From Bin80 sp965203305 (lineage in GTDB: Bacteria > Bacteroidota > Rhodothermia > Rhodothermales > Bin80), in the NCBI GenBank assembly GCA_965203305.1, contig OZ241874.1:3534001-3598000 (forward strand): 64,000 bases of DNA, in the 5' to 3' direction. The position numbers were made by a program, and so were the translations under genes. The notes under the pieces were generated by a model. The model had not been told where the DNA came from and did no database searches. It saw only the letters and a program-made list of their open reading frames with translations. Shown in pieces: positions 7,466 through 16,097 of the stretch. How positions within the stretch are numbered: position 1 is the first letter of the stretch; each line of letters opens with the position of its first letter.

Positions 7466-9181
7466 TTACACCAAAACAGGCAAATAAGTGGAATTTCTAA
7501 GGCAAAATTGGGAAGAATTTCCGCGAAAATCGGATTTTTTAAGAATCATGGCGAACTTGCGTTTACCTGCATAACTTTTCAGTAAGGCAACGCATTTTCT
7601 GTAATGGGGCTCTAGCTCTTCGTTCCTCAAGCGAACGGCATTCGCTATCAACTCATCGTATTCATTGTCTGATATCGGTTCATACTTGTTCCAGTCTCTG
7701 GCTGGGATATCCTTCCAGTCACATTTCCACGCCTCCTCCCAGCGTGAAGCCGGAGGTTCCTGAGTATCATCGTTCCAGCCCTTGCACTTTGCTCCTAAGT
7801 AGATATCAAACGCATACTTACAACCCTCTTTTACTCTGTCTGTATCGGATACCATCTCTCCGTACCTGCCTTCAATGCTATTGTACAGATACCAAGCCTT
7901 TTTATAATCCTTCTCTATTACCCGCATCAACTTTTCGTCAGCTTCATTATGTTTTCCATTGAGATCCTCTTCTGCAGAATCAAAGGCCGAATTCCATGAC
8001 TCCTCAGCTTTTTTCTTGCGGATAAAAACCTCCTTATGTCCTGGCTTGCCTTGGAATATATCCGACCACTTGAATACGGACAGGAAGATGAAGAATATCC
8101 CCAATAGACAAAAAACATACGCCATAAATCCATGCAGGATGACATGGTTATTCAAGAATAGACAAAGTGCCTCGGCACTGGGAATATCTTCTGCCTCGTC
8201 GAATCCTCCTGGAGTTGAACCATCTCCCTCAACAAGTTCCCTGTAGCACTCTGCACCCCGTACTGGAAAGTCAGGCGAAACGGCATCTCTGTAGTGTGCA
8301 GAGAATAGATTTAGTGCAAGTGCCACAAGACAGAAAAAGGCAAGTCCAAACGATGCCCACACTTTCTTTTTTGAATCCTCTGAACCCTTGGGATATTTGA
8401 AGTTCAAATATCGCCAACAGACCGTTATTATATAACCCAAAAAGACAACATTCAATATGCTGATAAGGAGCGCGGTGTACACTGATTCAATCAATCCTCC
8501 GTCTTGCATAGTGAAAAAGAGCCCGTTCATAACGGATTCCAGCAAAATCATCCCTGCCAAAATCCAAAGGGATTCTGAGCGTTTCCTTTTTGGCTTGTCT
8601 GCATCTAATTTTCCCTTCTTGTTGAGAAAGATGTTTTCCAATCTTTTCTCGTCCCTTTTAGTGATCCCATGCCGATCTATGAACCTGTCGTAATCATCCA
8701 CTGCATCATCCTTACCCCTTTTTTTCGTCTCCAGTTCCTCCTTGTGCATCTGAGTCAATGTGCTCATGTCTGCTTTCGCACTATCTGCGATAGAACGGTT
8801 TCTTGCGTCTGGCTTGTCATCACCAGTTGCGGATTCCGATGTTTTCAGAAACACTCTTGAATCAAGTTCATCCAACTCCGATGTTTTATCGTGTTTCAGT
8901 ACCCTATACTTCGTTTTTGTCCTCTCGTATAAATCACTGTATTCATAATTGATTGTCTTTTCTGTGGAATCAATCTCATCTTTATAGTCAGGATTGAGGC
9001 TGGCCTCCTTGCCGCGTTCGAGTCCAATCTTTTTGAGATCTTCGGTTCTGATTTCCGAATCTGGATGGTTTTGGAGCCAGTCCAATTCTCTCTGCACATC
9101 CAGATTACGGGGATCGGATATATCTGGTGCGGATCTGGCACTTGAAAAGTTTTTGGGGGTCATTTGAGTATGTTTTTGCAT
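7466..9181 (-). CDS. Four-helix membrane protein with coiled-coil cytoplasmic regions
   Basis: 571 residues, very rich in Lys, Asp and Glu outside the membrane part. Predicted membrane helices lie near residues 205-225, 234-256, 274-294 and 350-370. A charged, partly coiled-coil N-terminal region of about 200 residues and a C-terminal region of about 190 residues would both face the same side (probably cytoplasm), and a loop of about 55 residues between helices 3 and 4 the other. No known family recognised. It is probably the upstream partner of the vWA lipoprotein gene at 4410-5201. The last residues may have been altered by the IS1634 insertion that begins within about 130 bp. Confidence 0.65.
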   Translation of the reverse strand: MQKHTQMTPKNFSSARSAPDISDPRNLDVQRELDWLQNHPDSEIRTEDLKKIGLERGKEASLNPDYKDEIDSTEKTINYEYSDLYERTKTKYRVLKHDKTSELDELDSRVFLKTSESATGDDKPDARNRSIADSAKADMSTLTQMHKEELETKKRGKDDAVDDYDRFIDRHGITKRDEKRLENIFLNKKGKLDADKPKRKRSESLWILAGMILLESVMNGLFFTMQDGGLIESVYTALLISILNVVFLGYIITVCWRYLNFKYPKGSEDSKKKVWASFGLAFFCLVALALNLFSAHYRDAVSPDFPVRGAECYRELVEGDGSTPGGFDEAEDIPSAEALCLFLNNHVILHGFMAYVFCLLGIFFIFLSVFKWSDIFQGKPGHKEVFIRKKKAEESWNSAFDSAEEDLNGKHNEADEKLMRVIEKDYKKAWYLYNSIEGRYGEMVSDTDRVKEGCKYAFDIYLGAKCKGWNDDTQEPPASRWEEAWKCDWKDIPARDWNKYEPISDNEYDELIANAVRLRNEELEPHYRKCVALLKSYAGKRKFAMILKKSDFRGNSSQFCLRNSTYLPVLV

Positions 9182-10279
9182 GTCATGAACAGATTAAAGA
9201 TCATTTCTGGAGTACATTGACGGAGAACAAGCCCAGCTTTCCAAGCCGGCTACTGTGTAGAGAAGGAGGGATATCCGTGACACTGTCAACGCAACAGTAG
9301 TCTTAGCCTCACGGCCCGACCATGTCAAGCAACAACGGCTATCTCTTGGAGGTCTGGGGAGATTCCTTTCGCCTGCAGGAGCAGACGAGATAGTAACCAG
9401 TGTCAGGAGAAGGCTGGCAACTCCGCTTGCAGAAGTCCACCAACGGGATAATGCACGGGAGCAGGGCAGATGAGCTCCCGCACTCGGGCGAGTAACTCTG
9501 CTTTGGTAACTGGCAAGATCAACTCGGGGTACTAGTCCCCGATTATACACTCGAAACGGTGTGTCAACGGCATATCCACTCTTGGGAAAATGCCCCCCCC
9601 CATTTTTTTTCTCTGCGATGTCACCAGAGGGAAAGGAAGGTACCACATAACGAAGTTCTCCCTTTCAGGAGTATCTATAAATCCATCCATGGCGTTCCGT
9701 CGTTCGCAGTTTAGGGTAATACTTGCCAGCCAGATCATTCTTTCCACGTTGTGAGTGTAGTGCAACATCCGGTGCCACTATCTATTTCAAGGTCGCTTCT
9801 AAGCAACATTTTCACGCTTGTTCCAAGTTGAATAGCAGTCAACTGGCTGGTTGGGATGTTGATCCGTTTCAATCCTGAGTCGTCTTAGGAAGCCATGCGG
9901 GAGACTTTTCGGGGTTTACTTGGAGAATTTCACTTCCCCGGTTGTATCTATGATCTGGTTTGTTTCCAAGCTCACCGTTTGGTTACGACGGAATTGTGTG
10001 CAGGCTGGGGAGGGGTGTTTGGGAACAAAAGGAATCGTACGGACTTGCACAGGGGAGGTCTGTCAACCTGACTTCGACGGTCAATTTGCGTACAGAGGCA
10101 CTGGAAGGCGATTTTCACGAAAACTGAACACTACATCTGCCAGAATTTCAAGCAGATTCCTCGAAGATTGACTCCCATGAGAGGGGGGCGGTCAGGCGAG
10201 CGTTCCCGGCTTGAATAACACTGTCTGTCTCTGTAAGGTTCCTCGCATCGCCCGGCAGAGCTTTATTTTGGGGCTTATA
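9182..10279. other. 1.1 kb with no intact gene; possibly decayed coding DNA
   Basis: Two overlapping minus-strand frames (about 9532-9768 and 9194-9646) look protein-like in short stretches, for example MLHYTHNVERMIW and, in another frame, VTKAELLARVRELI, but they are broken by stops and by an A8-T-G8 homopolymer at 9593-9610. This suggests a decayed gene whose identity I cannot tell. Nothing recognisable on the plus strand. Confidence 0.35.
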
Positions 10280-12152
10280 TAGTGTCTGTCCGAAAACACG
10301 GGATATATGGGTTTGCGCTGGTTCCTGTGCGCATTTTTGGGGATATTTCTTTTCTAAAGAAGTCCACTTTTTGGGGGATATGATCGTATAAGCCCTGAAA
10401 CCCGTTCATCTTTTTCCTTTTGCTGAGATGAGAAAAGTCATTGAACCTCAACTTGAGATTGGATGGAAGCCTCTGGAAGAGATCACGCTGCCCCTTCACA
10501 ATCGGGATGATTTCTATCTGTGCATGACGGCCATTTTGCATCTTTACCATGATGTTTTGCTGCGTGCGCGTCTGTTTTCCCGGTTGGCGGAGATTTTTCC
10601 TGCGGGGGTTCGGACGGATCGGGGGCGTCCGGGGATGTTTGCATGGCGCATCTTCGTGCTGGGGGTGCTGAAGCAGGTTCTTCGGTGCGACTATCAGAGA
10701 CTGGCCATGCTGGCCACGGAAGTGCAGGTTTTGCGACAGATTCTGTTCCATTCCGAATTTGACGATACGGTCTACTGTCCGCAGACCTTGCAGGACAATC
10801 TTTCTCTTCTGACCTCCGAGATTCTGGCAGAATTCATTCAAATGGTGGCAGAGTGCGGACAGAAGGTGGCGGGAAAGCAGGAGGGGGAGGTGTTGCAGGG
10901 GCGGTGCGATTCCAAGGTGTGCAAGACCAATGTGGAGTTTCCCTCTGATCTGCGCCTTCTTCGGGATTCTGTCTGCGGGGGACTTCGGGAATGTGCCAAA
11001 ACCGCGGATGCGCTGGATGTACCGGGCTGGCAGCAGATACAGCATCTGATGAAGACGGTAGAGAAGGCCCACAAGCCGGTATGTATCGCCAGGAAATACA
11101 AATCCCGTCCGGGCAAGGTTCGCTATTTCTTGCGTCTGTGTCGGAAGCGGGGCAGAAAAGTAGTGGACTTTCTGCGGAACCTGCATGACAGGAAAACAGA
11201 GCTGGAGCGGAAACAGGCAACGGGTTCGCTCACCAAGGCGGAAGAGAAGATGCTGAACACCGTGCTCCGTGCGATGCAGCGAATCTATTCTTTTCTGGGG
11301 TATATGGCGGTATTGCACGATCAGGTGCGTCGTCGGGTCTTGCATGGAGAGAAGATTCCGCATCGTGAGAAGATATTTTCGATCACCAAGCCGTTTACCC
11401 GCTGGATCGTGAAAGGGAAAGAAGGGGTGCTGTGCGAGTTGGGGGTTCCGGTGGCGATTATAGAAGATCAGTACCCGTTTATTCTGGGGCATGAGATTCT
11501 GTGGACGGGGACGGACAAGGATGTGGCGGTCTCGCTCACGGGGAGCGTGCAGGAGCAGTTTCCTTCCCTGCGTGAATGTTCGTATGATCGGGGTTTTTAC
11601 AGTCCGGAGGTTCGGGAGAAGTTGGATGAGATGCTGGATGTGAATGCGATGCCGAAGAAAGGGAGGATGACGAAGGAAGAGCAGGAGCGGCAAAGCGATC
11701 CTGCCTTCCAGCGCGCAAGGAAACGCCATCCGGGCGTGGAATCCGCGCTGAACAACCTGGATCATCGGGGCTGGAATCTGGTGCGGGAAACAAGCCGGGA
11801 AGGCTTTGCCCGAGTCGTAGCGACCGCTATTCTGGCCGCCAATGTCCACCGACTGGGGAGGCTGCTCCGGGAACAGGAGATCATCAAGAAAGCGAAACGA
11901 CGACGAAAGCTCGCCGCATAGGCGTGCATCCCCCCTTTCTTGCGGATTGACGAGGTGCCAAATTCAGGTGAATGCCAGAGGTACGTCCGATTCCTGCGAA
12001 GGAGGCACAAATGTACACCAATTCCCCCAAAATCCGCCCTCAAAACGGGAAGAATCTCCCCACTCCAGTCCATTTTGCGTCCAATATGACAGGAGATCTG
12101 CCCCGCCCCTGTTGCCAGTTCCCGAAAATCGGCAATTTTCGGATGGACACTA
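10280..12152 (+). mobile_element. ISNCY-type insertion sequence, copy 1
   Basis: 1873 bp including the terminal TA dinucleotides. Left end TAGTGTCTGTCCGAAAA, right end (inverted) TAGTGTCCATCCGAAAA, two mismatches in 17. Both ends sit in TATA (10276-10279 and 12153-12156), consistent with TA target duplication. One transposase gene, about 145 bp of left and 230 bp of right untranslated DNA. No difference from the copy at 46043-47915 was noticed. Confidence 0.85.
10428..11921 (+). CDS. ISNCY-family transposase (copy 1)
   Basis: 497-residue transposase with the ISNCY (ISDol1-like) layout: N-terminal region with RGRPGMFAWRIFVLGVL, a catalytic Asp in GRCDSKVCKTNVEFPSD (Asp 161), a long basic helical insertion, a second Asp in CSYDRGFYSPE (about 385) and Glu in HPGVESALNNLDHRG (about 437), ending in KKAKRRRKLAA. 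The frame is intact and the protein identical to the second copy at 46191-47684, which suggests recent transposition. The ATG at 10428 is the first in frame. The long opposite-strand frame across it is a shadow. Confidence 0.92.
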   Translation: MRKVIEPQLEIGWKPLEEITLPLHNRDDFYLCMTAILHLYHDVLLRARLFSRLAEIFPAGVRTDRGRPGMFAWRIFVLGVLKQVLRCDYQRLAMLATEVQVLRQILFHSEFDDTVYCPQTLQDNLSLLTSEILAEFIQMVAECGQKVAGKQEGEVLQGRCDSKVCKTNVEFPSDLRLLRDSVCGGLRECAKTADALDVPGWQQIQHLMKTVEKAHKPVCIARKYKSRPGKVRYFLRLCRKRGRKVVDFLRNLHDRKTELERKQATGSLTKAEEKMLNTVLRAMQRIYSFLGYMAVLHDQVRRRVLHGEKIPHREKIFSITKPFTRWIVKGKEGVLCELGVPVAIIEDQYPFILGHEILWTGTDKDVAVSLTGSVQEQFPSLRECSYDRGFYSPEVREKLDEMLDVNAMPKKGRMTKEEQERQSDPAFQRARKRHPGVESALNNLDHRGWNLVRETSREGFARVVATAILAANVHRLGRLLREQEIIKKAKRRRKLAA

Positions 12153-12171
12153 TATACCTGAGTGCCCATGA

Positions 12172-13446
12172 CTATTTGTCTTGGTCCCAGTCTCGTTGAC
12201 GGGTCATCAGGGAACCCAACGGTTCACCCCTCGCACGTCCAGTTGCCCCAACCCCGGCGGCCAGTATGTTCGCGGCAGCGTTGATGTCCGCGTGTTCCGC
12301 ATGTCCACAGGACATACACCTGAATTTGCGCAAGGAGGCGCGATTGCCCGCGTCCCTGTGTCCGCACCTGCTACAGTCCTGGCTCGTGTACGCGGCCACC
12401 ACAGAGAGAACGAGAACGCACTTGTATCCCAGCATCTGCACCAGCTGTCCCGGCGCGCCTTCCAGCAGCACCCGGTTCATCCCTGCTTTCGCTTTGACAT
12501 TCTTGCCCGGATTCTCTGTCGTCCCACGGGCCGAGGCGGTCATGCTTTTCACCTTCAGGTTCTCCACCACCACCACAGGGGCTGCCTTCGCGATTTTCGC
12601 ACTGTTCTGGTGATTGCGGTTATGACTGAAGTTTGCCAGATAGGTGCTGCACTTCTGGATCTTGCCCTGTGTCTTCTTCGCCCGGTTCGACATCCCTTTC
12701 CGACCGTCTGCTTTCTGCCGGGCAATCTGCTTTGCCAGCTTCCGCTCATACCTGCGTTTCCGGAATCGCACCCGCTTGTCTGCCTCACTCTCCAGCACTT
12801 CGGGGTTCCTGCCGTCGCTGTAGGCCACGGCGATCATGCCACTGGCGTTCCGGTCAACTCCCGCCACCACGCCGGTATCTTCTATGAGCGGGTCATCAAT
12901 TTCGTACGTGATGGTGGCCCACCACTTCCCGCCTTTCCTGTATACCGTGATGTCTTTCGTGATCCCCTCCGGGTACGGGTTGCCCCCTTTCCTGCGAAGG
13001 GTTACCGTGCACATCTCCTTTCCCTTGATCGTCAGCTGGTTTCCCCGCAACGTGTACCCCGTCTTGTCCGGGATGGTGAAAGACGGCTTGGTCCGGTCTC
13101 TGCTGTGAAAGCGGGGAGGCTCCGAAAGTCCCTTGTCGTACCTGCCCCATGCGTCTGCCTGATACTTGAATACATACCGGACCGTGCCATACTGGTAGTG
13201 TTTCAGCCACGGATACTTCTTCTTCAGGATCCGCATGTACTCGCTCCCGGTACTGAAGAAGGTGGTGGACGGTCCGTTCTCCCCTCGCTGCCGGGCCTCT
13301 TGTTTTCGCTGGAGTGTGATGGCGAGACCTTCGTTCCACATCTTCCTCCAGACCCCTGCCAGCCGCGCCAGTTTCCGGGCTTTGGTGCCCGATCCCGGCA
13401 GGATGCGGTAGGTGATCCTTCGGCACGTCTTGCCTGCCTTTGCCAT
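12172..13446 (-). CDS. tnpB: TnpB RNA-guided nuclease, complete (copy 2)
   Basis: 424 residues, full length for TnpB. RuvC catalytic residues: Asp 198 (VAGVDRNASG), Glu 295 (VVVENLK) and Asp 387 (HADINAAAN). Zinc ribbon cysteines: 358, 361, 377 and 380. The N-terminal 190 residues hold the usual helical and OB-like region that contacts the omega RNA. Gln 417 (CAA) is the last codon inside the element; the last seven residues and stop are flanking DNA. Relative to copy 1 the C-terminal 225 residues are about 95 percent identical, while the region before Asp 198 is much more diverged. No tnpA is present, so movement would need a transposase in trans. Confidence 0.93.
   Translation of the reverse strand: MAKAGKTCRRITYRILPGSGTKARKLARLAGVWRKMWNEGLAITLQRKQEARQRGENGPSTTFFSTGSEYMRILKKKYPWLKHYQYGTVRYVFKYQADAWGRYDKGLSEPPRFHSRDRTKPSFTIPDKTGYTLRGNQLTIKGKEMCTVTLRRKGGNPYPEGITKDITVYRKGGKWWATITYEIDDPLIEDTGVVAGVDRNASGMIAVAYSDGRNPEVLESEADKRVRFRKRRYERKLAKQIARQKADGRKGMSNRAKKTQGKIQKCSTYLANFSHNRNHQNSAKIAKAAPVVVVENLKVKSMTASARGTTENPGKNVKAKAGMNRVLLEGAPGQLVQMLGYKCVLVLSVVAAYTSQDCSRCGHRDAGNRASLRKFRCMSCGHAEHADINAAANILAAGVGATGRARGEPLGSLMTRQRDWDQDK
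12196..12330 (-). ncRNA. Predicted TnpB omega RNA scaffold, copy 2 (overlaps tnpB 3' end)
   Basis: Same arrangement as in copy 1: tnpB 3' coding sequence, terminal hairpin at 12210-12228, then the TCAA tip at 12196. The predicted guide would be read from bases just below 12196 on the minus strand (CGAGACTGGGACCAAGAC). The 5' limit is approximate and the RNA itself is inferred from family knowledge. Confidence 0.4.
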
Positions 13447-13555
13447 GGTGACGATGGAATTTTCCTGTCAACCTGCGGGCCGATACAATGGTTCACTCCT
13501 CATGGGCCCTCACGTATATAAGCCCCTTTGTTTTCTCCGCATGACTTGGATGTCA

Positions 13556-13576
13556 AGCTTCTGTAGCCCAGAAGCT
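13556..13576 (-). repeat. Left-end hairpin of the tnpB element
   Basis: Perfect inverted repeat AGCTTCTG/CAGAAGCT with a 5-nt loop, 13 nt inside the predicted left tip next to TTAC. Subterminal hairpins recognised by TnpA Y1 transposases are a hallmark of IS200/IS605 ends. Confidence 0.7.
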
Positions 13577-13689
13577 CACCACAAGGACAGTAAACAGATC
13601 TGTTTTTAAGGCACTCTATTCCTGTCTGTTATGTCAACCTCTGCCACGACCATATGCTCCCCTGAAATACAGGGAATCGCCAACTGAGG

Positions 13690-14199
13690 CTAGCGTATGA
13701 TTGATCGGAAGGATGGCGAGATGGGATTCTCGGCATGGCTGTCTGGACTCTCAGGGCCGTCGTCCGCTGTTTTGTCTGTTCCACAGAATTCATTAAATGC
13801 ACCAGCTAGGTCCACCGCAATTGCTTCTGCAGTGCGTCCCTCAATGTGCCTGCGTTCAATCACATAGACTACATCTCCTCCCTTGATGAGGGCCATGAAT
13901 GGAGAGGATGGCGGGATGCCAACCAGAAATTTACGTGCAGAAACCGTTGCATCCAGATCCTGTCCGGCAAACACAGTCACAATCCTGTCGGGCTGTGTTT
14001 TATTTTGCATGGCCAGTCCAACCGCAGGGCGTGCCATGGCCGCGGCGCAGCCACATACAGAATTGATCACCAGGAGCATGGTCTGACTGGGCTCCATGGC
14101 AAATGCCTGCGAGACATCCTCGGATGTTCTCAACTCCTCAACTCCCAATCTGGTGAGCTCTTGGCGCATGGGGGACACTAGCTGTTCTGGGTAAGGCAT
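13690..14199 (-). CDS. Bacilliredoxin (BrxA/BrxB family)
   Basis: 169 residues starting at MPYPEQLVSPMRQEL, the conserved family start; the longer upstream frame is ignored for that reason. The redox motif is VCGCAAAMARPA (Cys-Gly-Cys), followed by the family blocks TVFAGQDLDATV and PPSSPFMALIKGG. Bacilliredoxins are thioredoxin-fold cytoplasmic proteins that remove bacillithiol from mixed disulfides in Firmicutes; homologues are common in Bacteroidota. The C-terminus has about 25 extra unconserved residues. It is divergent from the NlpC/P60-like gene at 14302, with about 100 bp between them. Confidence 0.9.
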   Translation of the reverse strand: MPYPEQLVSPMRQELTRLGVEELRTSEDVSQAFAMEPSQTMLLVINSVCGCAAAMARPAVGLAMQNKTQPDRIVTVFAGQDLDATVSARKFLVGIPPSSPFMALIKGGDVVYVIERRHIEGRTAEAIAVDLAGAFNEFCGTDKTADDGPESPDSHAENPISPSFRSIIR

Positions 14200-14301
14200 G
14201 GGTAATGAAGTAGACTGAATGAACCGAATGGAACTTTTGTTTGTACCAGTTAAAGGTTGTAGATGATCCTGTAAAAACCGGGAGGTGCCAGTTGTACCAT
14301 C

Positions 14302-14901
14302 ATGAGCACAAATTTTCGCACACTGTATGTGCATGTCTTCCTGATCTGCACAGCTTGCTTTGCTGGCTGCTCCCAGTCCCGGCAACTGGACACATCCACC
14401 TCGCTTTCCGCACTTTCTTCAGCAGGAAGCTCTGTTTCTTCTCCTGCCATTGAGGCTGAGTTGCGCAATTTCGCTTCTGCATGGCAAGGAGTTCCGTATC
14501 TGGAGGGGGGAGATTCCCGGTCAGGAATAGATGCTCCGGGGCTTGTTATGGTTGTCGCTGATCAGATACTCGGACTTTCCCTGCCACATTCAACACCGAG
14601 GCAACTGGCATTTGGTACGGAAGTTGAGCGCATTTCAATTGCTCCGGGAGATATTATATTCTTCCGTCCTACAAGTATGCCGAGACATGTGGGAGTGTAT
14701 CTCGGCTCACAGGAATTTTTGCATTCGTGGCCAGATGACGGGGTATCTGTTGCACGTTTGGATGATCCCTACTGGAATGGGGCCTACTGGGCCGGACGAC
14801 GCGTTCTGGCACTAGACCCTTCGGAGACAACTACTGGCAATGCCAATACGACATCAGAAGATCCACCATCCCGCCCGGCAAAGCGACGGGTAGGGTGGTA
14901 A
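14302..14901 (+). CDS. NlpC/P60-fold lipoprotein lacking the catalytic cysteine
   Basis: 199 residues with a lipoprotein signal (CFAGC, Cys about 23), a Ser/Thr-rich linker and an NlpC/P60-like domain at about 50-170. Matching family blocks are WQGVPYLEGGDSRSGID, an IAPGDIIFF strand and the RHVGVYLG...FLHS histidine region. In active peptidoglycan endopeptidases the first block continues D-C-S-G-L-V; here the gene reads GAT-GCT-CCG-GGG (D-A-P-G-L-V), so the nucleophile Cys is Ala. The His motif remains. Predicted to be an outer-membrane or periplasmic protein that binds murein or a partner without cutting. The C-terminal 30 residues are low complexity. Confidence 0.8.
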   Translation: MSTNFRTLYVHVFLICTACFAGCSQSRQLDTSTSLSALSSAGSSVSSPAIEAELRNFASAWQGVPYLEGGDSRSGIDAPGLVMVVADQILGLSLPHSTPRQLAFGTEVERISIAPGDIIFFRPTSMPRHVGVYLGSQEFLHSWPDDGVSVARLDDPYWNGAYWAGRRVLALDPSETTTGNANTTSEDPPSRPAKRRVGW

Positions 14902-15371
14902 CCCACTTTGTTGGGTCTCCTGCCAAAACACCCTCATAGCCGAATCAGTATGCCTGCAAGTACTCCCAAGGAAAGATTACTCTCAATGTCCAGAATTTTG
15001 CCAGAGGCTCGGAGGATAAATGTGCCAATTTCTATTAGGGCGGATTTCGTTTTTGCAGTGCCTTTCTTAACAAGCCCCCGGGAGGTGCATACGGTCACAT
15101 AGTGATTTCAGAGTGATTTTAGCGGGAGAACACGGACTAGAGATTTGGGAACATGTGCATATGGAACTTTGTACCATGTATATGATATTATCTGGTTCAG
15201 AAGAGATCAGAATAAGGAACGCAAGTATGGAATATGCCAGGAACCATCTGATCAAACATATCCCATATGCGAACAATCTCGTGCGCAATGCATAAGAGAT
15301 TGCTAGGCAGTTTGTATGCCTTGTAGTTATATTACAACGGGGAAATCTCAAAACAAACCTGAATAGAACTC
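14902..15371. other. Intergenic region with no recognisable gene
   Basis: 470 bp between the NlpC/P60-like gene and the repeat coiled-coil gene. A short hairpin (ACCCA...TGGGT) follows the stop codon at 14901. Short frames on both strands, including 60 codons at 15113-15295, show no motif. Nothing else seen. Confidence 0.5.
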
Positions 15372-16097
15372 ATGGAACTAGAACAGTCCACCGTTATAGC
15401 CTTAGTGAGTATTAGCGTGGCCCTTTTTGGTCTTACTGTGACTTTGATTATCGCATCCTGGCGCATGAACGCTTCCCAAAATAAGCGCATTGATGCTGTG
15501 ATTGAATTGCAAACCCAGGGCTTTCAAGAAGTCCAAAAGGGCTTTCGAGAAGTCCAAAGGAATTTTAGCGAAGTCCACAAGCGCATTGATGCTGTGATTG
15601 AATTGCAAACCCAGGGCTTTCAAGAAGTCCAAAAGGGCTTTCGAGAAGTCCAAAGGAATTTTAGCGAAGTCCACAAGCGCATTGATGCTGTGATTGAATT
15701 GCAAACCCAGGGCTTTCAAGAAGTCCAAAAGGGCTTTCGAGAAGTCCAAAGGAATTTTAGCGAAGTCCACAAGCGCATTGATGCTTCGTATGATGCACAA
15801 ACCAGGAAAGCTGAATCGCAATCCGAGCACCTCGCGGATCTGACCAGACGTTATGACGAGCAGACTAGGAACCTCGCGGATTTGACTAGGCGCTATGACA
15901 AGAAGGCCAAGGACCTCAAGGACATGAAAAAACGCTATGATGAACAGGCTAGGGACCTTGCGGATCTGACCAGATATCAAGATGAGCAAGCCAAACTTCT
16001 TGCGGATCTGACCAGACGTTTTAGTGAGCAGTCCGAGCGTCTGAATGGCAAGACCGATCCACAGATCAAACACTCCAATACTCTGGTTGAAGCATAA
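15372..16097 (+). CDS. Membrane-anchored coiled-coil protein with 32-residue repeats
   Basis: 241 residues. A single N-terminal membrane helix (about 8-29, VIALVSISVALFGLTV) is followed by an almost wholly coiled-coil body. Residues about 38-133 are three identical 32-residue units beginning KRIDAVIELQTQGFQEVQ, and about 140-225 are degenerate units of the type LADLTRRYDEQ. No enzyme domain. The arrangement suggests a membrane-tethered rod, oligomerisation device or contractile-tail-fibre-like spacer; function unknown. It stands alone, 354 bp before greA. Confidence 0.75.
   Translation: MELEQSTVIALVSISVALFGLTVTLIIASWRMNASQNKRIDAVIELQTQGFQEVQKGFREVQRNFSEVHKRIDAVIELQTQGFQEVQKGFREVQRNFSEVHKRIDAVIELQTQGFQEVQKGFREVQRNFSEVHKRIDASYDAQTRKAESQSEHLADLTRRYDEQTRNLADLTRRYDKKAKDLKDMKKRYDEQARDLADLTRYQDEQAKLLADLTRRFSEQSERLNGKTDPQIKHSNTLVEA
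15483..15770 (+). repeat. 96-bp perfect tandem repeat inside the coiled-coil gene
   Basis: Three units at 15483-15578, 15579-15674 and 15675-15770 with no difference noticed, followed by 15 bp of a fourth. Each is 32 codons, so copy number can change without shifting the frame. Confidence 0.95.

Larger units (their letters stand above)
12196..13589 (-). mobile_element. IS200/IS605-type element carrying only tnpB
   Basis: On the minus strand, TTAC (complement of 13590-13593) is followed by the left end, which has a perfect 8-bp hairpin (AGCTTCTG/CAGAAGCT, 5-nt loop) 13 nt in. The right end is TCAA (complement of 12196-12199), with a bulged-T hairpin 14 nt before it. TTAC as target and TCAA at the right tip are the left and right cleavage tetranucleotides described for IS608. 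The right boundary is independently supported because similarity with copy 1 stops at the same base. Size 1394 bp; no tnpA. Confidence 0.7.

Noticed and set aside
9194..9646. 150-codon minus-strand frame as a real gene or group II intron part
   Set aside because: No domain, unusual composition, and no intron domain V or reverse transcriptase motif seen.
10275..11849. 524-codon minus-strand frame across ISNCY copy 1 (and its 535-codon twin at 46005-47612)
   Set aside because: Antisense shadow of the transposase gene: it has no domain and its composition is dominated by Arg, His, Pro and Leu, as expected for the reverse complement.
12181..13521. 446-codon plus-strand frame over tnpB copy 2
   Set aside because: Shadow of tnpB, which has all catalytic and zinc-binding residues.
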